DNA from: an uncultured bacterium
GTDB taxonomy: Bacteria; Patescibacteriota; Minisyncoccia; Moranbacterales; GWC2-37-73
Direction of reading: 5' to 3'
Length of the DNA stretch: 24,287 nucleotides
NCBI GenBank assembly: GCA_903824515.1
Contig: CAIJXA010000031.1
Location: forward strand, 1-24,287
Both the position numbers and the translations under genes were made by a program. Below, one piece after another: positions 14,144 through 22,613 of the stretch; the first letter of the stretch is position 1, and every line of letters begins with the position of its first letter. Below the pieces are notes generated by a model. The model saw only the letters and a program-made list of their open reading frames with translations. It searched no databases and had not been told where the DNA came from.

Positions 14144-15943
14144 ATGATCAATTCAGAATTATCTCAATCAGATTATCAATTATTCGTGCTAAAGTCCTTA
14201 TTGTGGCTTGTTTTTGGTTGGGCCGGCTTTTTGCTTTCCTTAGCTGGATTCTTTTATGCCTGGTTAGTTTGGGCCTGTTTTTTGGCTGGAGCAATCGCCC
14301 TGACTCTTTTGCTGACCAAGCAGGGCAAAAAAATCACCCTTTCGCGAGAATTGTGGCTTGTTAGTATTGGTATATTTGTTTTTGTTGCAATCCTTTCTTT
14401 TTTCACTTCGCCAACAGTTTTTTCTGGTCGAGATCAAGGATCAATCAGTGAAGCGGCAGTTAGACTTTCTCAAAATCATGTCCTTACTTTTTCAACTCCT
14501 GCGGGAGATGCTTTTTTCAAATTGCGTGGAGCCGGACGAGCCCTTAATTTTCCTGGTTTTTTCTACACCAGCGACGGAAAATTAATAACGCAATTCCCCC
14601 TTGTCTACATTTCATGGCTAGCTTCTTTTTATGGCATCTTCGGAGTAAATGGCCTTACTCTTGCCAACGCCGTCCTTTCAATTTGGTTTTTATTTACGCT
14701 ATATTTTCTAGCTAGATCATTTATGCAGGCAAAAGGAAGCTTTTTGACTATGTTCTTTGCGGCAACCTCTCTTTCGGTGTATTGGTTTCCGAAATATACG
14801 CTAAGTGAGAACATGGCGCTACCCTTGGCTTGGATTGCTATTTTTTCCACCTGTATTTTCCTGAAAAAGCAAAATAAGCTGAATCTTCTTTTGCTTTTAG
14901 CGTCCTCGACCCTGCTCATTTTTACCCGCATTGAAGGAATCGCTTTTTTTCTGGTTTGCGGGGTTATAATTTTTTTCAACAAGAAGACCCAGACATATCT
15001 CAAAAACAATTCACATTGGAAATTTCTTGTTTTTTCTATTTTTCTATTTTTAGTTTTGGTCGGCAATACTTTCTGGGATATCAATTTTTACAAAGAAATA
15101 GTTAAAGCCATTATCCCAACAATGACTTCGCCTCAAATAGCACCGCTGGGTAGCCCAGGCGACGCAGCTCTTCCGGAATTTTATATTTTGAAAATTTTTT
15201 ATAATTATGGAATGCTTGGATTTTTTATCCTAGCGACAATAGCTTGCATTTTTTATGCTTATCGCAAAAAATATGCAAAACTTGTTCCTCTTTTTATTAT
15301 TGCTCCGACCCTGATTTATTTTCTTGATTCACATATTTCGCCTGACCATCCTTGGATGTTGCGAAGATTTGCATTTTCTATTCTGCCAGGCGCAATTTTT
15401 TACAGTGCCCTTTTTATTGCCGATGCGTATCAATATTTGATTTCGACCAAGAAAAATCCAGCTCTCAAGCTAGCGCCAATTCTTGCTGCCATCGCTCTCT
15501 TGGCCGGAAATTTGCCTGCGACTTGGCACTTTGCGACCTTCGCGGAAAATAAGCAACTGCTCATTCAAACGGAAAAGCTAAGTCAGTTTTTTTCAGCAAA
15601 AGACTTGATCTTGATTGATGGTCAGTCAACTGGAGACGGTTGGTCAATGATTGCAGCGCCAATGAATTTTCTTTTCGAAAAAAATGCGGCCTATTTTTTC
15701 AACACCAGTGATCTAGCTAAACTTGATCTTAAATCTTTTGACAAGGTTTACCTCATTGCCCCAGACAGCAAAATTGCTTATTATGTGAATAGCACCATTG
15801 GAAATCGCCTTATGCTTGAAAATCAAGTCAATCTTTCAACAACTCGACTTGACCTTGGCGCTGATTCCAACAAGCTAATCACAAATTTTCCTGAAAAAAA
15901 ATCAACGAGTTCCCATATTACTATTTTTAAAGTTTTGAAATAA
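14144..15943 (+). CDS. GT-C membrane glycosyltransferase (ArnT/PMT-like, GT39/GT83 type)
   Basis: The start chosen is the ATG at 14144 (MINSELSQSDYQLF), directly after the promoter. The frame is open to 14051, but the extra 31 codons would cover the promoter. The protein has 599 residues and about eleven membrane helices. After the first two or three helices lies an acidic motif in FSGRDQGSISEAAVRL, at the place where GT-C enzymes bind metal and polyprenyl-linked donor. GKLITQFPLVYISWLA follows, typical of the ArnT/PMT superfamily. The C-terminal 100 residues (after about 500) form a soluble external domain. Likely role: transfer of a sugar from a polyprenyl-phosphate donor to a surface glycan or protein outside the membrane. 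First gene of a three-gene operon. Confidence 0.83.
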   Translation: MINSELSQSDYQLFVLKSLLWLVFGWAGFLLSLAGFFYAWLVWACFLAGAIALTLLLTKQGKKITLSRELWLVSIGIFVFVAILSFFTSPTVFSGRDQGSISEAAVRLSQNHVLTFSTPAGDAFFKLRGAGRALNFPGFFYTSDGKLITQFPLVYISWLASFYGIFGVNGLTLANAVLSIWFLFTLYFLARSFMQAKGSFLTMFFAATSLSVYWFPKYTLSENMALPLAWIAIFSTCIFLKKQNKLNLLLLLASSTLLIFTRIEGIAFFLVCGVIIFFNKKTQTYLKNNSHWKFLVFSIFLFLVLVGNTFWDINFYKEIVKAIIPTMTSPQIAPLGSPGDAALPEFYILKIFYNYGMLGFFILATIACIFYAYRKKYAKLVPLFIIAPTLIYFLDSHISPDHPWMLRRFAFSILPGAIFYSALFIADAYQYLISTKKNPALKLAPILAAIALLAGNLPATWHFATFAENKQLLIQTEKLSQFFSAKDLILIDGQSTGDGWSMIAAPMNFLFEKNAAYFFNTSDLAKLDLKSFDKVYLIAPDSKIAYYVNSTIGNRLMLENQVNLSTTRLDLGADSNKLITNFPEKKSTSSHITIFKVLK

Positions 15944-15945
15944 AT

Positions 15946-17274
15946 ATGATTAATCTGACTCAAAAAATTACGCTTCAATCCAGATGGAAAAAAATTTATC
16001 TTGCTTCAAAGATTCTCCTATACGTAATTTCCGTGTTGGCAGCTTTTTTTGTCACCTATCGCATCCTATTTCCTGAAATATCTCTGGACTATTCATTTGG
16101 CAGCATTAATGCACTTAAAAACACTTTGTTTTTAATGCGAACAAACCTGCAAGACCCAATTAAAAGCGGCTCGATTAAAAGCACCGAAAAACTTTTCTTC
16201 AACGCCAATCCTCTGGGAAACTTCAAGGATGCTAAATTAAACATTGTGCTTGAAGCAAGTTCGCAGCTTCCAAAAAATGCCCTTGTAAAAATCCACAAAT
16301 CATATAGCGCTTTCTTTTATCCAATCGGAGTGCCACTGGGCTTTGTCAATGGTTCTCTCTTAAACCTCAATGGAAATTATTATATCATTTCCAATGGAAA
16401 AGCTCGCCATTTCCTTTCTGGACTAGCGCTTGATCAACTAGGCTATTCGAGATCATCTTTTGTGCGAATTTCTCAAGAGGATCTCAAACTAAATCCACCC
16501 GGAGAAGATATCTTAAACGCAAACAGCTTTCCGGACGATACTCTTATTGTGATTGGAAATCAATATTATCAATTTGAAAATCAACAACTTATTCCTTTTA
16601 TCAGTGACAAAGCTTTTCTTTCCAGATTTGAGGCTGCACAAGCAATTCCAAAAAATGAAGATTTTTTGAAAAGTAAGACTGTTTCAGAAAGTTTTATCGG
16701 ATTTGCTGATGGAACTCTTGCTTCTTCTGATCAATCAGTTTTTATTCTTACTCGTGGCCAAAGCTATCCAATCGCTGATTCAGCCACATTTGTTGCCATG
16801 GGTTTTGATTGGAAAAATGTTATTCCCCTGACTCCTGCTGAAATAAATGCCTACAAAAGACAAAAACAGTTTACAGTTAATCAATCCCATCTCGATGGGA
16901 CACTCCTTTATGACAAAAATAAAAACAAATATTTCGTTATAGACAACGGTCAAAAACGTCCGCTGGAAAACCAATTGGTTGCCAAGACATATGCCAAGGT
17001 TCCTCCTGTACTGGTTGATTCAAGAAGCCTTGAGAAAAGCGTTTCCTGCAGTCCAACCAAAGCCTCGTTAACTTTTCACACCTATACTTGCAACCTTAAT
17101 CTGGCAGATATTTGCGATTTGGTTGGAAATGATTATCAATTCGAAACTAGTTTTGAAAATGATGTTAAATTGCAATCAATTAACGTAGTACTTTACACTC
17201 AGCTAAATCAGCCAAATTTAATGACCTCTCTTTCCCTTATCAAATATCGCATCATAAACAACCTACAACAATAA
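15946..17274 (+). CDS. Anchored surface protein with four ~46-residue repeats
   Basis: 442 residues with one membrane anchor (22-42) and an external region. Four degenerate repeats are visible at about 136-181, 198-241, 255-300 and 317-362. Each begins with a DGTL-like strand, continues with a YY/VFIL strand, has an NGKARHF or NGQKRPL turn, and mostly ends GY/GF-X-W/S-X3-V-X6-DL/EI. This resembles the KRWI/P-type repeat of surface proteins in Gram-positive and CPR genomes; a beta-propeller-like fold is a reasonable guess. The C-terminal segment has three Cys (368, 382, 390). Function unknown; binding to glycan or peptidoglycan is possible from context. It begins two bases after the GT-C stop (TAA-AT-ATG), so the two genes are translationally linked. 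Confidence 0.75.
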   Translation: MINLTQKITLQSRWKKIYLASKILLYVISVLAAFFVTYRILFPEISLDYSFGSINALKNTLFLMRTNLQDPIKSGSIKSTEKLFFNANPLGNFKDAKLNIVLEASSQLPKNALVKIHKSYSAFFYPIGVPLGFVNGSLLNLNGNYYIISNGKARHFLSGLALDQLGYSRSSFVRISQEDLKLNPPGEDILNANSFPDDTLIVIGNQYYQFENQQLIPFISDKAFLSRFEAAQAIPKNEDFLKSKTVSESFIGFADGTLASSDQSVFILTRGQSYPIADSATFVAMGFDWKNVIPLTPAEINAYKRQKQFTVNQSHLDGTLLYDKNKNKYFVIDNGQKRPLENQLVAKTYAKVPPVLVDSRSLEKSVSCSPTKASLTFHTYTCNLNLADICDLVGNDYQFETSFENDVKLQSINVVLYTQLNQPNLMTSLSLIKYRIINNLQQ

Positions 17275-17276
17275 AT

Positions 17277-17723
17277 ATGCCAAAAAATTATTCACAACCA
17301 GCTTTTTCTCATCGAAAGAAAAATCCAATCACCGGAATGCTTTCAAATAAAAATTTTTTTATGCTTAGTTATAAACTTTTGCATGACGGACTTTATATTT
17401 TGTTTTTTGCATTTACCGCAATTTTAATTTCCGAGAGTCTGCTTCCGGGAATTGTAACGTCTCACCTGAGTTTAACCAAGCTAACAATAACCCTACTGAC
17501 AATTCTAGTGGGAACAATCGCGGTTGGAAAAAAACTTGAAATGAATTTTTCAAGAGTAAGATTAATCAAAACGAAGCTTCTTCCAATTTTGATTATTTTT
17601 TCATTTTTGCTGATTGGCAACTCCCTGCTCAAATTCGAACTCTGGGAAAACATTATTATCACAATTTTGACTCTTTTTTCGCTGGCTCTTTTTTATTATT
17701 TATTTTTTTCCGAGAAAGACTAG
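17277..17723 (+). CDS. Small four-helix membrane protein, unknown function
   Basis: 148 residues with a basic, hydrophilic N-terminus (1-30) and four predicted membrane segments (about 37-60, 64-85, 100-117 and 124-144). I do not recognise a family. It starts two bases after the preceding stop with the same TAA-AT-ATG junction as the gene before it, so it is the third gene of the operon driven from 14108. The link to a GT-C transferase and an anchored repeat protein suggests a membrane partner in surface glycan synthesis; this is inference only. There is no clear terminator right after its stop. Confidence 0.7.
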   Translation: MPKNYSQPAFSHRKKNPITGMLSNKNFFMLSYKLLHDGLYILFFAFTAILISESLLPGIVTSHLSLTKLTITLLTILVGTIAVGKKLEMNFSRVRLIKTKLLPILIIFSFLLIGNSLLKFELWENIIITILTLFSLALFYYLFFSEKD

Positions 17724-18093
17724 GCACAACAAAATACCCAGCTCACGCAAAGATACCAATGAGAAGGTACTGTGCCCTTGTGCCCTTTAACGGGTCATAC
17801 GCAAGTCATGATTTTGAAAAATACCATTTGTCCCTGAAAACATTTTTACAAACTTGCATCCTTTTTTGAGCACACGCTTAGCCCAAGACTACGGCTAAGT
17901 GCTCGGAGTTGCTGTCGCTTCTATGGCCAAAATAGAATGCGAGTTCGTAAAAATTCTGAGTTACTTTTTGTTCCTCCCTTTGGAAAAGTGGCAAATGCTA
18001 GCGAGTGCAGCATTTGCGGAGGGATTCAAAAATCTTTCTTTCGTGATAAATATTTCAGAATCCAAAAGATGTTTTAGTGACTTTATAACTTGA
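17724..18093. other. Intergenic region between convergent units, with two hairpins
   Basis: 370 nt with no convincing gene. One hairpin pairs CTTAGCC (17877-17883) with GGCTAAG (17893-17899), extended by GAGCA/TGCTC. A second pairs GCAAATGCT (17991-17999) with AGCATTTGC (18009-18017), enclosed by CCTCC (17973) and GGAGG (18018). Neither has a long T-run. The region separates the plus-strand operon from the minus-strand GT4 gene, so either hairpin could aid termination. Confidence 0.5.
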
Positions 18094-19215
18094 TTACTTG
18101 ATAGATTTCAAAAGTTGCAATGTTTCTTGGGCGCTTTTTTCCCAAGAAAATTTCCCAGCTTGATTCAAGCCGGCTTGAATCATCTGCTGAGCCAATATTT
18201 TGTCCTTCAGTACCTTTTCAATGCAGGCTGCCAGCTGATTGCTGCTTTTAGCGTCAAAATAGCTTGCAGCGCAACCGCCGACTTCCGGAAGACTGGAATT
18301 TTTTGCCAAAATAACAGGAACCCCGCAAGCCATCGCCTCCAGGACTGGGATGCCAAATCCTTCATACAAAGATGGAAAAACAAAAATGATTGCTCCTTGA
18401 TACAAAACCGGCAATTGATCAAAGGGCAATCTATTAGTAACAACAATGTCATTGGCAAAAACACTATCCTTTATTCTTTGCAAAGTTTCCTGATAGTTCC
18501 AAGCAGTGGCGCCAGCAATGACTAGCTTCATTTCTGGTTGATTTACTTTTATTTGCTCAAACGCCTCAATCAATACAACTAAATTCTTTCGTGGTTGAAT
18601 GGCCCCAACATAAAGGAGGTAGGATTTGGGTTGCAGGTTATAACTTTTTAGAATTTCTTTTGACCGGCTTTCAGAAAAGTTTAAATTAAAAAGTTGTGCG
18701 TCAAAACCATGATGAATAACTCTGATTTTTTCAGCCTTAACTGTTGGATAAAATTTCAATATATCCTCCTTGGTGGCATGTGAAATCGCAATCAGACCAT
18801 CCGCATTTTGAATGGCATGGTCGCCAAGCTTGTTGAGCCGAGACAACTCCTGCACAGGAAAATGCTGAGGGAAAATTTTAAAAGCCAAGTCATGCACGGT
18901 CACCACAGTTTTCATTTTTTTCCGCCGCCAGTGTGGAAGATTATGCACTGGCATCCAAAGCACACCGGGTTTGTCCCAGAAAAGTTGCCAAGCAAAACGA
19001 GTCTGAGTCCAAAATCTTGGAAAAGGAATATTTTTGAAGAAATAATTTGGAAAGCTTGGAGGTTTTAAATTAGGGTTAAAATTATTTTTGTGATAAACAA
19101 AAAAAGAATCTTGCTTATCAAGTTTTCCAAAATTTTTCAACATATTCAAAATATATACTCTCGTGCCATCAATCCGCTGATGACAAAGATCTGAAGCGTG
19201 AATTGCTATTTTCAT
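18094..19215 (-). CDS. GT4-family glycosyltransferase (mannosyltransferase-like)
   Basis: The ATG at 19215 (MKIAIHASDLCHQRIDGTRV) is the start; the frame extends upstream to 19386 but that part is hydrophobic and not family-like. The protein is 373 residues. The N-terminal domain has VLWMPVHNLPHWRRKK and TVVTVHDLAFKIFPQHF. The C-terminal domain has SYLLYVGAIQPRKNL, the donor strand MKLVIAGATAWNY, and the canonical FPSLYEGFGIPVLEAMACGVP with both EX7E glutamates, then SSLPEVGG. This branch of GT4 includes many mannosyl- and rhamnosyltransferases of O-antigen synthesis; the exact sugar is unknown. Monocistronic, convergent with the GT-C operon. The upstream spacer (239 nt) is shared with the divergent 3D-domain gene. 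Confidence 0.92.
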   Translation of the reverse strand: MKIAIHASDLCHQRIDGTRVYILNMLKNFGKLDKQDSFFVYHKNNFNPNLKPPSFPNYFFKNIPFPRFWTQTRFAWQLFWDKPGVLWMPVHNLPHWRRKKMKTVVTVHDLAFKIFPQHFPVQELSRLNKLGDHAIQNADGLIAISHATKEDILKFYPTVKAEKIRVIHHGFDAQLFNLNFSESRSKEILKSYNLQPKSYLLYVGAIQPRKNLVVLIEAFEQIKVNQPEMKLVIAGATAWNYQETLQRIKDSVFANDIVVTNRLPFDQLPVLYQGAIIFVFPSLYEGFGIPVLEAMACGVPVILAKNSSLPEVGGCAASYFDAKSSNQLAACIEKVLKDKILAQQMIQAGLNQAGKFSWEKSAQETLQLLKSIK

Positions 19216-19437
19216 AAACCTACCAATCTTCAAGTTAAATACTAATCCACAAGTAATTGTAACACCCTTCAGGCAAAATACCAACCCTACTTTTGCAGCT
19301 TGAAAGAAAATTAAATCTGAGGCGTAATATATGCCGAGTCCAAGTATTATAATTAAGTAGCATTTGGATGGTATAAGCGAAAACAATCCAAACTCTGAAT
19401 TGTTTTTGTTTGTGTAAATGAGGGTATCGTGGCTGAA

Positions 19438-19457
19438 TCAAAGGAGGAAAAAGCTTG
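19438..19457 (+). promoter_or_regulatory. Strong Shine-Dalgarno and TTG start of the 3D-domain gene
   Basis: AAAGGAGG at 19440-19446 is a near-complete anti-SD complement, seven bases before the TTG at 19455. It settles the non-ATG start. It contrasts with most genes in the window, whose upstream regions have no recognisable Shine-Dalgarno. Confidence 0.75.
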
Positions 19458-19952
19458 AAGCCGAGATCAATCAAGAAATTATGCGCTATTTTAATTATGA
19501 TATTTGGCATAGTTTTTAGCTCGACCAGAGCGTACACCGCCCAGTACGTTCAACCACTAGCAAATAAAGAGCTCCTGCCCGGAGCTAAAGAACCATTAAT
19601 TTCAATTAAACAAATCAAGGGAATCGCAACTGGTTATTTCGGTCCCAAAAAAGGCGAATACCGAACAAAGCAACAATATCTGAAAGCAACCGCAATGAAT
19701 GGTGAAGGCAAAAAAACGAAGTCTGGCACCACGCCTCACATCGGAACTATTGCTGCGGACAACCGTTTTTACCCACTTGGAACAAAAATCTTCATTCCTG
19801 AATTAAAATTTTTAGGAACAGTCGAAGACACTGGTTCTGGGATCAAGGGTCCACGACATATCGACATTTTTTGCGGACATGGCAAAAATGCTGAAAAAGT
19901 CGCCAGGGACTTGGGGAAAAAACCAATCACGCTTGTGATAGTAGAAAGTTAA
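19455..19952 (+). CDS. Secreted 3D-domain protein (putative lytic transglycosylase-like)
   Basis: 165 residues with a signal sequence or anchor (basic start, hydrophobic core 9-23). The C-terminal half is a 3D domain, named for three aspartates: D102 in GTIAADNRFYPLGTKIFIP, D125 in GTVEDTGSGIKG, and D137 in RHIDIF. These form the active site shared with MltA and YuiC-type muralytic enzymes. Likely role: cleavage or remodelling of peptidoglycan outside the membrane. The start is a TTG (19455-19457) supported by a strong Shine-Dalgarno, AAAGGAGG, seven bases upstream; no ATG fits. Followed by a hairpin at 19995-20029. It is alone on the plus strand between two minus-strand genes. Full length for a short 3D protein. 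Confidence 0.9.
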   Translation: MKPRSIKKLCAILIMIFGIVFSSTRAYTAQYVQPLANKELLPGAKEPLISIKQIKGIATGYFGPKKGEYRTKQQYLKATAMNGEGKKTKSGTTPHIGTIAADNRFYPLGTKIFIPELKFLGTVEDTGSGIKGPRHIDIFCGHGKNAEKVARDLGKKPITLVIVES

Positions 19953-19993
19953 CACTAATCTAAACGGGCACGATACCTCATCTCTTCAAAAAA

Positions 19994-20029
19994 CAAAGGA
20001 CAATAAATACATAGTATTTATTGTCCTTT
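19994..20029. terminator. Bidirectional terminator-like hairpin
   Basis: A perfect 16-bp stem, AAAGGACAATAAATAC (19995-20010) with GTATTTATTGTCCTTT (20014-20029), and a 3-nt loop. On the minus strand it is followed by TGTTTTTTG, a reasonable intrinsic terminator for the pseudouridine synthase gene. On the plus strand it lies 42 bp after the 3D gene and has no long T-run, so it may work less well in that direction. Confidence 0.75.
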
Positions 20030-20153
20030 ATCATAAAAATAATTTCGAATAAAATCTCAGTGCTTAAAACATTCAAAATTCCGATATTGGAAATTAGAAA
20101 TTATAAGAAAGTTAATGCGCTACTCTGTTAATTTACCATAGACAATTTATAAC

Positions 20154-20873
20154 CTATATAACATTTAGGCTTCTCAGAAGCGCCAAAACCTCTTCTTCGC
20201 CCAGAGCTCGCAATTGACCAACTCGAATCCTGCCAAGATTGACGTTCATAATCCTGATTCTTTTCAAATCAACGACTTCCCAGCCAAGAGCTGTTGTCAT
20301 ACGACGAATTTGATGTTTTTTTCCTTCAGTCAGCGTGATGTGAAAAGTGAGTTCATCTTTTTTTTCAACTTCGGCTGGACGCGTTTTGAAATCTTCAAGC
20401 TGCACACCTTGTCTCATGACCTTCAGAAAAATATTTGAGATCGGCTTGTTGACACTAACGACGTATTCTTTCTCATGTTCCCTTTCTGGATTGAGCAGCT
20501 TGTCTGTGATGCGGCCATCATTGCTAAGAATAATCAATCCGCGAGAATTTTTGTCCAATCTTCCAATTGGAAACACATCGTCGGCAACTTTGACCACATT
20601 GGCAATGCTTTTTTGACCATCTTTAGGGGAATGGGTCACAATTCCCCGCGCTTTGTGATAAGCATAGTAAACATATTTCTTCAAGACGCCTTTTTCTTTG
20701 ACATTAAACTCAACCTTGTCTTTTTCAAAAATCTTATCACCAATTTGAGCCTTTTTTCCATTAACAATAACCAGGCCCTTTGTGATATAGGCATCAGCTT
20801 CTCGCCGACTGCAATAATTGTTCAGCGCAAGATAGCGATTGATTCTAATTGGGTATACTATTTTTTCTTCCAT
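20154..20873 (-). CDS. RsuA/RluB/RluF-family pseudouridine synthase
   Basis: 239 residues. An S4 RNA-binding domain occupies about 8-55 (RINRYLALNNYCSRREADAY, then GLVIVNGKKAQIGDKI), followed by the pseudouridine synthase domain. The catalytic Asp is D107 in FPIGRLDKNSRGLIILSNDG, and the C-terminal EGKKHQIRRMTTALG and VVDLKRIRIMNVNLG segments match the RsuA/RluBEF branch. It converts a uridine in ribosomal RNA to pseudouridine; the RluF/RluB type acting on 23S rRNA is more likely than RsuA from the KKHQIRRM/L.RIRI motifs, but the exact site is not certain. It ends before the hairpin at 19994 and is preceded by the hairpin at 20931, so it is probably transcribed alone. No damage seen. Confidence 0.92.
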   Translation of the reverse strand: MEEKIVYPIRINRYLALNNYCSRREADAYITKGLVIVNGKKAQIGDKIFEKDKVEFNVKEKGVLKKYVYYAYHKARGIVTHSPKDGQKSIANVVKVADDVFPIGRLDKNSRGLIILSNDGRITDKLLNPEREHEKEYVVSVNKPISNIFLKVMRQGVQLEDFKTRPAEVEKKDELTFHITLTEGKKHQIRRMTTALGWEVVDLKRIRIMNVNLGRIRVGQLRALGEEEVLALLRSLNVI

Positions 20874-20930
20874 AATTTTAGATCTTACTTGAGATTTTCA
20901 GAATTATAACTTATCGTATTATTTTAAAAC

Positions 20931-20959
20931 AAATGAGTCATTTTGTCAATGACTCATTT
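20931..20959 (-). terminator. Terminator-like hairpin downstream of the prenyl-synthase/IDI fusion gene
   Basis: AAATGAGTCATT (20931-20942) pairs perfectly with AATGACTCATTT (20948-20959) around TTGTC. On the minus strand it comes 31 bp after the fusion gene's stop and is followed by TGTTTT. The plus strand also has a T-rich tail (TTTTGTTTTCTTTTTTT), so it may be bidirectional, although no plus-strand gene is upstream. Confidence 0.75.
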
Positions 20960-20989
20960 TGTTTTCTTTTTTTGATGTAGTCAGAAAGG

Positions 20990-22573
20990 CTATTCAGCCA
21001 AATCAACTTTGATAGTTTTAATAACCTTTTTAGCCAAGCTATAGCCCATTCTTTTCAAGATTATTTTGAGTCCCTGACAGTATTCTTCTGGTTTTTCAAT
21101 GATATTTTCAATTAATTCATCAATATTTATCCATTTCAAATTCTCCGCTTTTTCTGGGTGAACATAAACTTCATCGCCATATTTTCCAATGAGAACGGTG
21201 ACATATTCATTTTCAACAAAGTCATTGCCAGCATCAAATTTGTAAACAAAGCTAAACTTCTTTTGCAACTTTGTTTCAATTTCCATTTCTTCCTTAAGTT
21301 TCCTTTCCGCAGTAACAGCCAATTTTTCGCCCGAGATACTATGGCCACTACAAGTGTTTGACCAAAGACCAACTGAGTGATATTTTTCGTCAGCTCCCTT
21401 TTGAATCAAATGCTCTCCTTTTTCGTTATAGATGAAAATTGCAAAAGCTTTGTGCAACTTACCTTCTCGATGAGCACGCAGCTTATCTTCAGTTCCCTTT
21501 TCTTTGCCATGAACATCGCAAAGCACCACCCTATTTCTCAAAACTGGGCTTTCCTGAAAAACAATTTTTTGATCAAAATACTTGTTGTTAATCAACATGC
21601 CAAAAACTCGCATAAGCATTGGGCTTGGTTTTTCCAAATGTGACTGGAAAAAATTCTTGTGAGCGTCGAAGCTCTCAGCGGCAATCTTGATTGCTCGCTT
21701 GTTTATTTCTTTTTCAGCAATGAGTTCAAGCATTTTTTTCTGCCAAGCAACATTTTTGATTTCCTTTAAATTGCCGAGAGCCTTCTGAACAAGTTTTTCT
21801 TCAATCAAAAGATGAATTGGAAAAGTTATCACCCCATTTTTCAAGTCTGAAAAAATATCCTCGTCTGATTTGCTATTTTGATCAATATTTTGACCGAAAT
21901 CACCCAAGTCGCTAATCATTTGGCTTGCATTTGAAAAACGAAGACTGGCTGGAATCTCAAAAATATAGCTATCAATAATGTCGAAATTTTCGCAAGAAAG
22001 TGCAAAGCCAATGAGGGGGGTATAGTCATAAACCAAATTAAGGCTAGTATTTCTTTCAGTGTAGATTTCTTGCCAATTCATAATCACATCTTCCAATGAA
22101 GAAAAATTGACATTCAGCTTTTCTCTTTCCAGCCAAAATCCGTACGAAAGTTTTCCCATCAATTCATCGACCAAGCTTCGAATTTTGTCGATATGTTTTA
22201 AATCTTTTTTCAAATATTCATTGAACAAATCATTGATGCAAGACAACACTAAGTCATGCTGCAAAACAGTTGTCATCAAAGAATTTTCGCTTTCCCAAAC
22301 ATCTTGCTTTTTGTCCAAAATCCATTTCGTCTTGTAGGCCCAAATCATAACCAATTCAATAATAATTGCAACTTCAATATATTGCTCCCAATTATCATTA
22401 GGACCACTGATAAAGCCAGCTTGAAACTGAATGCCATTAAGATGCACGCTTTTTTTCGTATAATCATTTTTCAAAAAAGTATATTGCGGATACTGCTGGC
22501 AAAAATCACTAAAATAACTATTCAGTTTTTTTGAAGTTTCCTTGATTGTTTGGTGATATGTTTTTGAATTCAT
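20990..22573 (-). CDS. Fusion: polyprenyl-synthase-like domain + type 1 IPP-isomerase-like Nudix domain
   Basis: 527 residues. Residues 1-335 resemble a trans-isoprenyl diphosphate synthase: helix IEVAIIIELVMIWAYKTKWI leads to DKKQD (87-91) where DDXXD is expected, and MISDLGDFGQNID (219-231) leads to SDLGD (221-225) where the second DDXXD is expected, followed by DLKNGVITFPIHLL, the family's DL-X-GK-X-T-X-P-X stretch. Residues 345-510 are a type 1 isopentenyl-diphosphate isomerase domain: HREGKLHKAFAIFIYNEKGE, GLWSNTCSGH (403-411), the Nudix-like AERKLKEEMEIE, and VENEY with E454 and E456. The Cys aligned with E. coli C67 appears to be Ser409, with Cys408 one place earlier. It would act on C5 or longer isoprenoid diphosphates in the cytoplasm, but altered motifs make activity uncertain. 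Good Shine-Dalgarno (GGAG, eight bases upstream). Confidence 0.8.
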   Translation of the reverse strand: MNSKTYHQTIKETSKKLNSYFSDFCQQYPQYTFLKNDYTKKSVHLNGIQFQAGFISGPNDNWEQYIEVAIIIELVMIWAYKTKWILDKKQDVWESENSLMTTVLQHDLVLSCINDLFNEYLKKDLKHIDKIRSLVDELMGKLSYGFWLEREKLNVNFSSLEDVIMNWQEIYTERNTSLNLVYDYTPLIGFALSCENFDIIDSYIFEIPASLRFSNASQMISDLGDFGQNIDQNSKSDEDIFSDLKNGVITFPIHLLIEEKLVQKALGNLKEIKNVAWQKKMLELIAEKEINKRAIKIAAESFDAHKNFFQSHLEKPSPMLMRVFGMLINNKYFDQKIVFQESPVLRNRVVLCDVHGKEKGTEDKLRAHREGKLHKAFAIFIYNEKGEHLIQKGADEKYHSVGLWSNTCSGHSISGEKLAVTAERKLKEEMEIETKLQKKFSFVYKFDAGNDFVENEYVTVLIGKYGDEVYVHPEKAENLKWINIDELIENIIEKPEEYCQGLKIILKRMGYSLAKKVIKTIKVDLAE

Positions 22574-22613
22574 AGTTTTAGCTCCATTTTATTTGTTGCT
22601 TTGTGGAATTTTG

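Noticed and set aside
17868..18022. Small RNA or riboswitch in the 17724-18093 gap
   Set aside because: Two hairpins are present, but no conserved riboswitch core or adjacent regulated gene in the right orientation could be identified.
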